From assembly GCA_963732345.1 (NCBI GenBank), contig CAVSZI010000002.1, forward strand, positions 62,001 through 126,000: a DNA stretch of 64,000 nt. The letters are read 5' to 3'. Below, in pieces: positions 24,417 through 33,434 of this stretch (position 1 is its first letter; each line of letters starts with the position of its first letter). Made by a program: the position numbers and the translations under genes. The notes below the pieces were generated by a model, which was not told the DNA's origin, did not search any database, and saw only the letters and a program-made list of their open reading frames with translations. This DNA is from Bog-532 sp963732345 (GTDB taxonomy: Bacteria; Actinomycetota; Actinomycetes; Streptosporangiales; Streptosporangiaceae).

Positions 24417-25946
24417 ATGACGTCCGGGAAAAATCGTCCGATTAGGGACTTCCATGCCAGCAGTCAGGCCAGTCAGGCCGGGGCTGATGCCCCGGACGAT
24501 GGATTAATGGGCTATGACGGAACGGCCTGCACTCCCCACGAACTGGCCTTTTCCCTGACTAAGGTCCGTCCCTTCCCTGATCGTCAGCCAGCGGACATGA
24601 CCCGCTCTGGTCAGGCTGGGCAGCCTCACGCTGACCCGGACGGCTCCGCCCTCCGGCATCACCTGCCGCAGGCCGCCGATGACTCCGGAGACGCCGATGA
24701 CTCCGGCGACCGCGGTGACGCTGATATCTCCGATGCGTTCGGTGACGCCGACGTGGCCTGGCGCCAGATCCGGTCGGTGTCGGCCCGCCTCGAGCTCCTC
24801 CGGAGCTTCGCTCGGGTACTGCAAGAGCACTCCGGCGAACTGGCGGCTCGCAGCCGCACGCTTCAGGCCCGTAGCGCCGCGCTGCAGAGCCGCGCCACGG
24901 CGCTCAAGGCGCAGAACGCCGGGGTGTACGTCCAGGACCGCAGCGCGCCCGGCGTGTCCCTGGCCCCGTTGGCCTTTGCCCCGCAGTCCCCTGTGAACTG
25001 CGCCACGCAGGTCTCCCCGACCTTCACCGCGGAAGCCCCAGCGACCTTCGCCCCAAAGGCCCCAGTGATCTTCACCCCGAAGGCCCGGATGCCCTCTCGC
25101 CGATATGTCAGCACCGAACCCCAAACCGCCGAAATTCCCCTCCTCGGCGGCGAGGTGACCGAAGGCGTCGTCCGCGTCGGCCGGACCGTCCGCCGCCCGG
25201 TGCGGCCGCACACTCCCGCGGTACACGCGCTCCTTCGGTACCTCGAGGCCGCCGGTTTCGACGGCGCCCCGCGCGTGCTCGGCATCGACGCGAAGAACCG
25301 CGAGGTCCTGACCTACCTCCCGGGCGTGGTGAGCAGGCGCCTGCTCCCGAGGTTCATCACCGCCGACTCCACGCTGGTCTCCCTGGCCGAACTGCTACTC
25401 CGCTATCACCAGGCGGTCGCCGGTTTCGACCCACCCCCCGGGGCGCAGTGGGATGGTCAGCTGACCCGGTTTGTCGACGGGCCGCCGGACGTCATCTGCC
25501 ACTGCGACGTGAATCTGAAGAACGTCATCTTCCGCCCGGGACCGGACGGTCCCCAGCCGTATGCGTTCATCGACTTCGATCTGGCCCGGCCCGGAACGCG
25601 GCTGGTCGACATCATCCAGACGCTGCGCTACTGGGCCCCGATCGCCGATCCGGCCGACCGCGATCCGGCGCTCCGGAACGCCGACGCCCCGGCCCGCATC
25701 GCGATCTTCTGCGAGGCGTACGGCCTCTCGGGCAACGAACGCGCCCGCCTCGTCCCGGTCGCCAGCCGGTGGCTGTGCCGGTCGCGGGCCACCATCGCCG
25801 AGCGGGGCAGGACGCGTGGCGGGCCGTGGGCCCGGATGCTGGACGCCGGAGTGGGGGACCGGCTGCTGCGGTCCGCGGAGTGGCTGGAGCGCAACCGGCC
25901 CGAGATCGAGGCACGCCTGCGCCGCCCGGACCGCTGGCGGGCGTGA
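24417..25946 (+). CDS. APH-like phosphotransferase with long N-terminal extension
   Basis: The C-terminal half (about residues 260-500) is an aminoglycoside-phosphotransferase-fold kinase. The catalytic loop is ICHCDVNLKNVIF near residue 363 (HxD and N) and the metal-binding motif is FIDFDLARPGTRLVDI near 384. The first 110 residues are disordered; residues 110-165 form a heptad-like coiled coil (ARLELLRSFARVLQEHSGELAARSRTLQARS-type). Such fusions are not typical of aminoglycoside-resistance enzymes, so the substrate is unknown. No clear ribosome site precedes ATG 24417, so the true start may be later. The last nine codons belong to a 33-bp tandem repeat that continues past the stop. Confidence 0.72.
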   Translation: MTSGKNRPIRDFHASSQASQAGADAPDDGLMGYDGTACTPHELAFSLTKVRPFPDRQPADMTRSGQAGQPHADPDGSALRHHLPQAADDSGDADDSGDRGDADISDAFGDADVAWRQIRSVSARLELLRSFARVLQEHSGELAARSRTLQARSAALQSRATALKAQNAGVYVQDRSAPGVSLAPLAFAPQSPVNCATQVSPTFTAEAPATFAPKAPVIFTPKARMPSRRYVSTEPQTAEIPLLGGEVTEGVVRVGRTVRRPVRPHTPAVHALLRYLEAAGFDGAPRVLGIDAKNREVLTYLPGVVSRRLLPRFITADSTLVSLAELLLRYHQAVAGFDPPPGAQWDGQLTRFVDGPPDVICHCDVNLKNVIFRPGPDGPQPYAFIDFDLARPGTRLVDIIQTLRYWAPIADPADRDPALRNADAPARIAIFCEAYGLSGNERARLVPVASRWLCRSRATIAERGRTRGGPWARMLDAGVGDRLLRSAEWLERNRPEIEARLRRPDRWRA

Positions 25947-26067
25947 ACGCTGCGCCGCCCGGACCGCTGGCGGGCGTGAACGCTGCGCCGCCCGGACCGC
26001 TGGCGGGCGTGAACGCTGCGCCGCCCGGACCGCTGGCGGGCGTGAACGCTGCGCCGCCCGGACCGCC
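25919..26067. repeat. 33-bp tandem repeat across the end of the APH-like gene
   Basis: Four exact 33-base units at 25919-25951, 25952-25984, 25985-26017 and 26018-26050, plus a 17-base partial copy. Each unit contains CGGACCGCTGGCGGGCGTGA, so each repeats the gene's final codons and its TGA stop. The array lies between two genes and has no CRISPR-like spacers. Confidence 0.9.
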
Positions 26068-26173
26068 GTCCGCCGCGCCCGCTGCGCCGGCCCCCGCGTC
26101 AACCGGAACCGGCACCCGGTAACCGCGGGGAGCCGGGATCACCTCACGGCGCCTTCGCCTATGGTCAGTTGCT

Positions 26174-28819
26174 GTGACGTGCGAGGGGCAGGCGCCGGAT
26201 CGTGCCAGGGACTGGGCGCTGGCGGGTGGCGTGGCCGCGGGCGTGGCGCTGGACGCGCTGATCGGTGACCCGCGCCGCGCGCACCCGGTGGCCGCCTTCG
26301 GCCGTGCCGCCGCGGGCCTGGAAGCGCGCATGTACGCGGACGGCCGGGTCCGCGGCTCGCTGTACGCCGGCGCCTGCGTGCTGGGCGCCACCCTGCCGGC
26401 CGTGGCCGCGCACCGCCTCACCCGTGGGCGCCCGCTGCTCCGCGCCGCCGCCGTCACGGCCACCGTCTGGGCGGTCACCGGTGCCCGTTCGCTTCGCCAT
26501 GAGGCCGAACGGGCCGCCGTGGCCCTCGATACGAACGATCTGGCCGCGGCCCGCGAGGTGCTCCCGGGGCTCTGCAGCCGCGACCCGGCCCACCTCGGCC
26601 CGAAGGACCTCGCCCGCGCGGTGGTGGAGTCGGTGGCCGAGAACACCAGCGACGCGGCGGTCGCCCCGCTGGTCTGGGCCGCGGTCGCCGGGTTGCCCGG
26701 CCTGGCCGCCTACCGCGCGGTGAACACGCTGGACGCGATGGTGGGCTACCGGTCACCGCGGTACGAGCGGTTCGGCTGGGCCGCCGCGCGCCTCGACGAC
26801 GTGGCCAACTGGGCCCCCGCCCGCCTGACGGCGGCGCTCGCCGCGGCCTGCGCGCCCGCCGTCGGCGGGAGCCCCCGCGAGTCGCTGCGCGCCGTCCGCC
26901 GCGATGGCGGGCACCACCCGAGCCCGAACGCGGGCCGCCCGGAGGCGGCCTTCGCCGGCGCGCTCGGCCTGCGGCTCGGCGGGGCCAGCAGCTACCAGGG
27001 CGTCACCGAGCGCCGGCCCGGACTCGGCGACGGCCGCGCGCCCGAACCCCGCGACATCCGCCGGGCGGCGCGCCTGTCCCGCGCCGTCACGGTCAGCGCC
27101 ACCGCCCTGGCCGCCCTGGCCGCCCTGGCCCCAAACCTCCCCGCCCCCGCCTCACCCGGCCCCGCCTCACCCGGCCCCGCCTCACCCGGCCCCGCCTCAC
27201 CCGGCCCCGCCTCCCCGCATGGGCTCCCCGGGCGGGGGCTCCGCCCCGCCGGCCGCCCCTCGCGGAGCCCGGGCCGGACGCGCCGGGGGGGCCCGGTGAA
27301 GGGGGCGCTACTGGTCGCGGGGACGAACTCCGACGCCGGCAAGAGCGTGATCACGGCCGGGCTGTGCCGCTGGCTGGCCCGCCAGGGCCTGAAGGTGGCC
27401 CCGTTCAAGGCGCAGAACATGTCGCTCAACTCCTTCGTCACGCCGGGCGGCGCGGAGATCGGGCGGGCACAGGTCATGCAGGCCGCCGCGGCCGGGGTCG
27501 AGCCGACCGCGGACATGAACCCGGTCCTGCTCAAGCCGGGCAGCGACCGGCGCAGCCAGGTGGTCGTCCTCGGCCATCCGAGAACCGAGGCCGACGCGGT
27601 CTCCTACCGGTCCATGGCCACAGAGCTGCGGCAGATCGCGCTGGCCAGCCTGGCCCGGCTCCGCGACGAGTTCGACGTCGTGATCTGCGAGGGCGCCGGC
27701 AGCCCGGCGGAGATCAACCTGCGGGACACCGACGTGGCGAACATGGGGCTGGCCCGGGCCGCCGGGCTGCCCGTCATCGTGGTCGGCGACATCGACCGGG
27801 GCGGTGTGTTCGCGGCGCTGTACGGGACGCTCGCGCTCATGCCGGCCGCCGACCAGGAGCTGGTCTCGGGCTTCGTCATCAACAAGTTCCGCGGCGCCCC
27901 CGAACTGCTGGACAGCGGGATCACCATGCTGGGGCGCCTCACCGGGCGCCCACTGCTCGGCGTGCTGCCCTGGGCCGAGAACCTCTGGCTCGACGCGGAA
28001 GACTCGCTCGCACTCTCCCGGCCGGCCGGCTCCGGCGGCGGGATCGGGAGCACCACAGCCCCGTTCGGAAATGATGTGCTCCGGATCACCGTGGTCCGGC
28101 TCCCGCGGATCAGCAACTTCACCGACATCGACGCGCTGGCCGCCGAGCCGGGGGTGCTCATCCGGCTGGCCCGCGAGCCCGCCGAACTGGCCGACGCCAA
28201 CCTGGTCGTGCTGCCCGGCTCCCGGGCGACCGTCGCGGACCTCGGCTGGCTGCGTGAGCGCGGGCTCGCCGCCGCCATCGTCGAGCGCGCGCGGGCGGGC
28301 CGGCCGGTGCTCGGCATCTGCGGTGGGTACCAGATGCTGGCCGGGCAGATCGAGGACCGGGTGGAATCCGGCGCGGGTGCGGTCCCCGGCCTGGGCCTGC
28401 TCCCGGCCCGGGTGGAATTCGGCGCGGACAAGTGCCTGGGACGGCCGGTGGGCCGCGCGCTGGGCGCCACGGTCGCCGGATACGAGATCCGCCACGGTCT
28501 CGTCCGGCTCACCGACCCGGGCTGCGAGCCATTCCTCGACGGCTGCCGGGCCGGCCCCGGTGGCGCGGTGTGGGGCACGAGCTGGCATGGCACGATGGAA
28601 AACGACGAGTTCCGGCAGGTGTTCCTGGCCGAGGTGGCGCGCCTGGCCGGTCGCGATTTCACGCCCGCGCCCGGCACGGACTTCGCGGGGCTGCGCGAGG
28701 CGCGGCTCGACGCGCTCGGCGACCTGGTCGCGGACCACCTCGATACCGCAGCGCTCGCGCGGCTGATCAGCGACGGTGCGCCGCCTGGTCTGCCCGTGCT
28801 GCCCCCCGCGGGCCCATGA
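26174..28819 (+). CDS. cobD-cobQ: CobD-CobQ fusion: adenosylcobinamide-phosphate synthase plus cobyric acid synthase
   Basis: One open frame of 881 aa. Residues 1-310 are CobD/CbiB, a membrane protein (DALIGDPRRAHPVAAFGR at the start; NTLDAMVGYRSPRYERFGWAAARLDDVANWAP in the middle; HHPSPNAGRPEAAFAGALG late). Residues 375-870 are CobQ: the P-loop GTNSDAGKSVITAG, NPVLLKPGSD, and the glutaminase LGICGGYQMLAG with WHGTMEND. The two are joined by a proline-rich linker made of four PASPG repeats. In most actinomycetes these are separate genes. An internal GTG at about 27296 (PVKGALLVAG) could start CobQ alone, so two products cannot be excluded. Start GTG 26174 is provisional. The pathway is late adenosylcobalamin synthesis. 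Confidence 0.88.
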   Translation: MTCEGQAPDRARDWALAGGVAAGVALDALIGDPRRAHPVAAFGRAAAGLEARMYADGRVRGSLYAGACVLGATLPAVAAHRLTRGRPLLRAAAVTATVWAVTGARSLRHEAERAAVALDTNDLAAAREVLPGLCSRDPAHLGPKDLARAVVESVAENTSDAAVAPLVWAAVAGLPGLAAYRAVNTLDAMVGYRSPRYERFGWAAARLDDVANWAPARLTAALAAACAPAVGGSPRESLRAVRRDGGHHPSPNAGRPEAAFAGALGLRLGGASSYQGVTERRPGLGDGRAPEPRDIRRAARLSRAVTVSATALAALAALAPNLPAPASPGPASPGPASPGPASPGPASPHGLPGRGLRPAGRPSRSPGRTRRGGPVKGALLVAGTNSDAGKSVITAGLCRWLARQGLKVAPFKAQNMSLNSFVTPGGAEIGRAQVMQAAAAGVEPTADMNPVLLKPGSDRRSQVVVLGHPRTEADAVSYRSMATELRQIALASLARLRDEFDVVICEGAGSPAEINLRDTDVANMGLARAAGLPVIVVGDIDRGGVFAALYGTLALMPAADQELVSGFVINKFRGAPELLDSGITMLGRLTGRPLLGVLPWAENLWLDAEDSLALSRPAGSGGGIGSTTAPFGNDVLRITVVRLPRISNFTDIDALAAEPGVLIRLAREPAELADANLVVLPGSRATVADLGWLRERGLAAAIVERARAGRPVLGICGGYQMLAGQIEDRVESGAGAVPGLGLLPARVEFGADKCLGRPVGRALGATVAGYEIRHGLVRLTDPGCEPFLDGCRAGPGGAVWGTSWHGTMENDEFRQVFLAEVARLAGRDFTPAPGTDFAGLREARLDALGDLVADHLDTAALARLISDGAPPGLPVLPPAGP
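27146..27205. repeat. 15-bp tandem repeat in the CobD-CobQ linker
   Basis: Four exact copies of CCCGCCTCACCCGGC. The unit length is a multiple of three, so any copy number keeps the two domains in one frame; it encodes PASPG-type pentapeptides. Confidence 0.92.
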
Positions 28820-28858
28820 AATCGGTGTGAAATTTTGGCGAACGGAAAGGGGCGGAAG

Positions 28859-29524
28859 ATGGACGAACGTGGCGACGCCACCGCCGCGGCGGTCAGCGGC
28901 GACTCGGCGTGGCTGGCGTCCAGGCCGGTGCTCATCTTCGACCTCGGCGGCGTCGTCCTGGACTGGAACCCCCGTCACCTGTACCGGAAGCTGATCCCCG
29001 ACGAGGTGGCGCGCGAATCGTTCCTGACCGAGGTGTGCAGCCCGGCCTGGAACCTGCAGATGGATATCGGCAAACCGTCGGCGGAAGCGGTCGCGGAACT
29101 GTCCGCGCGCTTTCCCGACCAGGCCGGCCTGATCAGCGCGTATTGGGATCGCTGGCCGGAAATGCTTGGCGGTCCCATTCCGGGCACGAGCGAGCTCGTT
29201 GCCGAATTGGCCAGATCGGGACGTGAGCTGTACGCCATTTCGAACTTCAACGGCGAGGTGTGGCCGGCCACGATGGACGCCTTTCCCGTGCTGAACTGCT
29301 TCAAGGACATTGTCATTTCCAGCTTCGTCGGGGTCTGCAAGCCCGATCCGCGGATCTTCGCCCTCGCGCTGCGGCGGTTCGGCGTCGCCGCCGGGGACTG
29401 CCTGTTCATCGATGACGTCGCGGCGAACGTGGATGGCGCGAAAGCTGCCGGGATCGCGGCCGTCCAGTTCACCTCGGCCGCCGCGCTGCGGAGGCTGCTC
29501 GCATCCGCTGACCTGGCCTCCTGA
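28859..29524 (+). CDS. HAD-family hydrolase (subfamily IA, haloacid-dehalogenase/epoxide-hydrolase-N type)
   Basis: A 221-aa phosphatase-fold enzyme. Motif I LIFDLGGVVLDWNP (nucleophile Asp), motif II ISNFNG, motif III with the lysine in VGVCKPDPRIF, and motif IV CLFIDDVAANVDGAK are all present. The helical cap domain after motif I is the type-IA form. ATG 28859 follows GGAAAGGGGCGGAAG and is preferred to an upstream TTG at 28835. It may share a transcript with the CobD-CobQ gene, which ends 39 bases before. The substrate is unknown. Confidence 0.9.
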   Translation: MDERGDATAAAVSGDSAWLASRPVLIFDLGGVVLDWNPRHLYRKLIPDEVARESFLTEVCSPAWNLQMDIGKPSAEAVAELSARFPDQAGLISAYWDRWPEMLGGPIPGTSELVAELARSGRELYAISNFNGEVWPATMDAFPVLNCFKDIVISSFVGVCKPDPRIFALALRRFGVAAGDCLFIDDVAANVDGAKAAGIAAVQFTSAAALRRLLASADLAS

Positions 29525-29678
29525 TCGGGCCTGTCCCGGCTTCCTGATCGGGCGGCATAACCTGGGCGACGGCCCGATCGCTTGTCCCCTAGCATGGGCG
29601 GCAGCGCTGCCGGGGCTCAATGGCGCACGGCGGCCTGCGCGCCCACGTGAATTCCATTTCAGAGCCTTGAGGTAGGTC

Positions 29679-30128
29679 ATGCCTGAGAAAGTCCTGTACA
29701 CCGCCGAAGCCACTTCCACGGGCGACGGCCGGAACGGCCACGTCACCTCCTCCGACGGCCGGATCGACCTTGATCTCGCGCTTCCGCCCGAGATGGGCGG
29801 GTCAGGTAACGGCGCCAACCCCGAAGAGCTGTTCGCCGCCGGGTACGCGGCGTGCTACCACAGCGCCCTGCGCGCGGCCGGCCGCCGGGTCGGCGCCGAC
29901 GTGGACGGCTCCACGGTGACCGCGTACGTGGGCATCGGGCCCGAGGGAGACGCGTTCGACCTGGTCGTCACGCTCGAGATCTACCTGCCGAACGCCGGTC
30001 CCGAGCAGGCCCGCGAGGTCGCCGACGCAGCCCACCAGGTGTGCCCGTACTCGCGCGCGACCCGCGGCAACATCAGCGTGGAGCTACGGCTCACCGGCCC
30101 GGCCGCCACCACCGAGCAGCCTGCCTGA
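29679..30128 (+). CDS. ohr: Organic hydroperoxide resistance protein (Ohr/OsmC family)
   Basis: A 149-aa thiol peroxidase that reduces organic hydroperoxides with a two-cysteine mechanism. The peroxidatic cysteine is in GYAACYHSAL near residue 60 and the resolving one in VCPYSRATRGNISV near 126. The start MPEKVLYTAEATSTGDGRNGHV is the usual Ohr N-terminus. ATG 29679 follows GAGGTAGG. No MarR-type OhrR gene lies beside it. Next comes thiE after 5 bases, so they may be co-transcribed. Confidence 0.94.
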   Translation: MPEKVLYTAEATSTGDGRNGHVTSSDGRIDLDLALPPEMGGSGNGANPEELFAAGYAACYHSALRAAGRRVGADVDGSTVTAYVGIGPEGDAFDLVVTLEIYLPNAGPEQAREVADAAHQVCPYSRATRGNISVELRLTGPAATTEQPA

Positions 30129-30133
30129 CCCGG

Positions 30134-30784
30134 ATGCCGCGAAACCTCCGGGACCGGTTGGCGGACGCGCGGCTCTACCTGTGCACGGACGCCCGGGAGC
30201 GCCAGGGCGACCTGCCGGACTTCCTCGACGCGGTGCTCGGGGCCGGGGTGGACATCGTCCAGCTCCGGCAGAAGGGCCTGGAGGCGGCGCAGGAGCTCGC
30301 GTTCCTCGAGGTGTTCCGGGAGAGGGCGGCCCGGCACGATGCGCTGTTCGCCGTCAACGACCGCGCCGACCTGGCCTACGCGGCCGGGGCAGACATCCTG
30401 CACCTGGGCCAGGATGATCTCCCGGTCGCCGTGGCCCGGGCGATCGTCGGCCCCGGGCCGCTGATCGGGCGTTCCTCGCACGCCGAGGCGGAGACGGCCG
30501 CGGCGGCGTCGGCCCCCGGGGTCGACTACTTCTGCACGGGCCCGGTCTGGCCGACGCCGACCAAACCCGGCCGTCCCGCGCCCGGCCTGCCGCTCGTGCG
30601 TTACGCCGCCACGCTGGGCCCCCGCCGTCCGTGGTTCGCGATCGGCGGGATCACCCTGGACAGCCTCGGCCAGGTGCTGGGGGCCGGCGCACGCCGCGTG
30701 GTCGTGGTCCGGGCGCTCACCGAAGCGCCGGATCCGGCCGCTGCCGCGGCCACGTTCGCCGCGCGCCTGCGCGCCGCCCAGTAG
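30134..30784 (+). CDS. thiE: Thiamine-phosphate synthase
   Basis: A 216-aa TIM-barrel enzyme that couples the thiazole and pyrimidine halves of thiamine. Conserved pieces are DIVQLRQKGLE (pyrophosphate contact), FAVNDRADLAYAAGADILHLGQDDLPV, IGRSSH, DYFCTGPVWPTPTKPGRP and PWFAIGGITLDSLGQVLGAGA. They run in canonical order and spacing. ATG 30134 begins 5 bases after the Ohr stop. Other thiamine genes are not in the window, and no TPP riboswitch was recognised upstream. Confidence 0.93.
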   Translation: MPRNLRDRLADARLYLCTDARERQGDLPDFLDAVLGAGVDIVQLRQKGLEAAQELAFLEVFRERAARHDALFAVNDRADLAYAAGADILHLGQDDLPVAVARAIVGPGPLIGRSSHAEAETAAAASAPGVDYFCTGPVWPTPTKPGRPAPGLPLVRYAATLGPRRPWFAIGGITLDSLGQVLGAGARRVVVVRALTEAPDPAAAAATFAARLRAAQ

Positions 30785-30885
30785 CGGGCCGGCGGCCCCT
30801 GGCGGAGGCCGGCCCAGAGACCAGCCCGGGCGCCGGGCCATTGGGCCGTGGCACGGACGGGCACTCAGCGGTTACCCTGGGGCGC

Positions 30886-31968
30886 ATGCCTCCTCGCCCG
30901 CGCCTCTCCTCCACGCCCGCCGGCTCCGCCGGGCCCATCGGCTCGGCGACCGCCCCGGCCCGACTGGTCCGGCACGCGGCCGCGATCCGGGACCTGATCG
31001 CGGCCGGCGGCGAGTTGTTCTCGTTCGAGTTCATGCCGCCGAATACCGACGCCGCGGAACTGCAGCTCTGGCGGGCGATCCGGCAGCTCGAGCCGCTGCG
31101 GCCGACGTTCGTCTCGGTGACCTACGGTGCGGGCGGCTCGACCCGCGACCGCACGGTCCGCGTGACCGGCCGGATCGCCGAGGAGACGACGCTGACCCCG
31201 GTCGGGCACCTGACCGCCGTGAATCACTCGGTCGCCGAGCTGCGGCACGTCATCGGCTCCTACGCGGCGGTCGGCGTCCGCAACCTGCTGGCGCTGCGCG
31301 GCGACCCGCCCGGCGACCCGAATGCGGAGTGGACGGCGCACCCGGAGGGTCTGGCCCACGCCGACGACCTGGTCCGCCTGATCCGGTCCGCCGGAGACTT
31401 CTGCGTCGGCGTCGCCGCTTTCCCCGAGAAGCACCCGCGCTCACCCGACCTCGACTCCGACGTCGAGTATTTCGTCCGCAAGTGCCGGGCCGGGGCCGAC
31501 TTCGCCGTCACGCAGATGTTCTTCTACCCGGAGGACTACCTGCGGCTGCGCGACCGGGTGGCGGCCCACGGCTGCGCCGTGCCGATCATCCCCGGCATCA
31601 TGCCCATCACCAGCGTGCGGATCATCGACCGCGCGATCGAGCTGGGCGGCACCAAGATTCCGCCGGAGCTGTCCGAGCGGCTGCACGCCGTCTCCGACGA
31701 CCGGGCGGCGGTGCGCGAGATCGGCGTGGACTACGCGGCCTCGATGTGCGAGCGACTGCTCGCTGAGGGCGTCCCGGGCCTGCACTTTTACACGCTGAAC
31801 TGGTCCCGGGCCACGCGGGAGATCTACCAGCGGCTCGGCCTGGCCGAGCGTGCGGCCCGGATGCGCGCGTCCGGCCAGACGGACCAGACGGACCAGACGG
31901 ATCCGCCGGGCCAGCAGCGTCAGGAGCGGATGTCGCGCAGCGGCAGCGCGGCGCCCATCACCGCGTAG
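30886..31968 (+). CDS. metF: Methylenetetrahydrofolate reductase
   Basis: A 360-aa FAD-dependent TIM barrel that makes 5-methyl-THF for methionine synthesis. SFEFMPPNTDAAE (start of the barrel, catalytic Glu), FVSVTYGAGGSTRDRT, VGVRNLLALRGDPPGD, FAVTQMFFYPEDYL and IIPGIMPI are all in place. About 35 residues before the barrel are low-complexity and 30 residues after it are an irregular tail with a QTDQTDQTD repeat. Start ATG 30886 is chosen because the frame upstream shows no conservation. The last 49 bases overlap the convergent GNAT gene. Confidence 0.93.
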   Translation: MPPRPRLSSTPAGSAGPIGSATAPARLVRHAAAIRDLIAAGGELFSFEFMPPNTDAAELQLWRAIRQLEPLRPTFVSVTYGAGGSTRDRTVRVTGRIAEETTLTPVGHLTAVNHSVAELRHVIGSYAAVGVRNLLALRGDPPGDPNAEWTAHPEGLAHADDLVRLIRSAGDFCVGVAAFPEKHPRSPDLDSDVEYFVRKCRAGADFAVTQMFFYPEDYLRLRDRVAAHGCAVPIIPGIMPITSVRIIDRAIELGGTKIPPELSERLHAVSDDRAAVREIGVDYAASMCERLLAEGVPGLHFYTLNWSRATREIYQRLGLAERAARMRASGQTDQTDQTDPPGQQRQERMSRSGSAAPITA

Positions 31969-32486
31969 GGCGGGTCACCGCCGGCGAACCGGTACGCCGT
32001 CAGCAGGTCGACGAACCCGGCGCTGCGGTACAGCCGCCGCGCCGGTGATTCGGAGTCATGCGTGGACAGCAGGGCGCTGAATTCGTCCAAGTCGGCGGTC
32101 AGCCGGTACAGCAGGTTGCGCCCGAGTCCCTGGTGCTGGTACGCCGGCTTCACGTGCAGCTCGGCCACTTCGAACGAGTCGGACAGCCAGTGGCTGGCTT
32201 CGGGCGCCCCAGCCGAAGCGGCTAGCGCGTAGTTCACCATGTCGTGCCACCACTGGCCGGATTCCCCGTGGAAGCCGTAGCTGAAGGCGACCGGCTCGCC
32301 GTCGCCGTCGAGGACGGCCAGGGCGCGGAAACCGGGGTTGCTCGCGTGCCGGGCCATGATCGCCCGCCGGCCCGCCAGCTGCGAGGCCGCCGGGTTCATG
32401 GCCGCGGTGTACACCGCCAGCATCTTCTCGACGGCTATCACGAAGCGCGCGGCGCCCAGTTCCGTCAGCGTGGTTGCGGGCCCCAT
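31920..32486 (-). CDS. GNAT-family N-acetyltransferase
   Basis: A 188-aa acetyltransferase. The acetyl-CoA motif A is seen as VAELHVKPAYQHQGLGRNLLYRLT (Q-x-x-G-x-G type) near residue 115, followed by LLSTHDSESPARRLYRSAGFVDLL, the typical motif B. ATG 32486 begins the conserved part; the frame continues upstream to the attL core at 32582 but without homology. It overlaps metF by 49 bases at its 3' end. It is the host gene left of the third integrated element, and its promoter lies next to the element's left end. Confidence 0.87.
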   Translation of the reverse strand: MGPATTLTELGAARFVIAVEKMLAVYTAAMNPAASQLAGRRAIMARHASNPGFRALAVLDGDGEPVAFSYGFHGESGQWWHDMVNYALAASAGAPEASHWLSDSFEVAELHVKPAYQHQGLGRNLLYRLTADLDEFSALLSTHDSESPARRLYRSAGFVDLLTAYRFAGGDPPYAVMGAALPLRDIRS

Positions 32487-32568
32487 CCCCCTGAGCTTAC
32501 GGGACACCCCGCCACCCCTAAAGCACACCACCGCCAGCGCCCTGCCGATGCCCTTGAGGCCCCATCCG

Positions 32569-32596
32569 GGGAGCGTTCTCAATCATATAGGGATGC
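32569..32596 (+). other. attL of the serine-integrase element
   Basis: The sequence is a host arm GGGAGCGTTCTCA (32569-32581), then A, a TCA core (32583-32585), T and an element arm ATAGGGATGC (32587-32596). The arms reappear in inverted order at attR: GCATCCCTAT, TCA, C, TGAGAACGCTCCC. Swapping halves gives one 13-bp-arm palindrome (attB) and one 10-bp-arm palindrome (attP), as expected for a large serine integrase. Confidence 0.83.
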
Positions 32597-33434
32597 AGAA
32601 CAATCCCTACCCAACCCGGCCGACTCGCCAACTGGTCATCGAGTGGACAGCCCAGCTCTAGGTCAGCAACCCCCCAGCGCGGCCAGCGTGACCGGCTGCG
32701 CGGGCTAAGGAAGGCAGGCATCGAGGAAGACAGGCATCGAGGAAGACACGCCTCTGGCAGGCCGGGGCCGAGCGCCGCCGCACTCGTCCCGGCCGCGCCC
32801 ACCAGCACGGAAAACAGCAGCAACGTGTTGGCGGCCCTCCCGCCCACCCACCTGGCGCCGGTCCCCGCCACACGGAACACCCGCCGCCGTGCGCGCCCCG
32901 GCGCCAGGACAAGCCCGACGCGGCGCCCTCCGGGCACTCTTTCACCTAGCGCCTCCAGGCGCAGGCGCTGCGTACCAGGCGCGACCATGACCGTGGCCTG
33001 CCGCGCCGGGCCGCATCACCCACGGCCCGCCAGGTCCAATCCCACCTGGCCACCCGCCCACCCTGGACACCGCTGCTCACCGACGCACTCGACGGACTCT
33101 GCCCGCCCGCCCCGACCTGAATGACGCCCGACCTCGACGACCCCCAGTCCCGGCAGTGGAAACCGGCGCCAACGACGACCGGCCAACCTCAGCAGCTAGC
33201 CCACGGTGTTCACGGTCCGGCATGTAAGCGATTGTGTGCTGTACTCCCTGCTGTACGGGTTGACGCTCAAGTGTCAGGTTGACAGGCCTATCCAAACACC
33301 AAGCCGTTAGCATTGTAAGCGGAGATGAAGCCCGATACCTGACCTTTCAGTCTTGTCATGGTCGGACTAAAGCTGATCTCGGTTCCTCCCACTTCAAATG
33401 TGATTTCAGCAGTTACAAGTGGGAATCGCAGCCG
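32597..33434. other. Left end of the serine-integrase element, no supported gene
   Basis: About 840 bases. The first 65 (to TAG 32661) become the 3' end of the integrase gene when the element is circular. A 16-base unit GGCATCGAGGAAGACA occurs twice near 32717-32748. The rest shows no coding frame of normal composition. Confidence 0.5.

Noticed and set aside
25919..26067. CRISPR array
   Set aside because: The 33-bp units are directly adjacent without unique spacers, and no cas genes are present. The same holds for 50657-50803 and 38698-38775.
30000..30140. TPP riboswitch before thiE
   Set aside because: thiE starts 5 bases after ohr, and the conserved CTGAGA and GATC(T)TGAACCTG-type boxes are not present.
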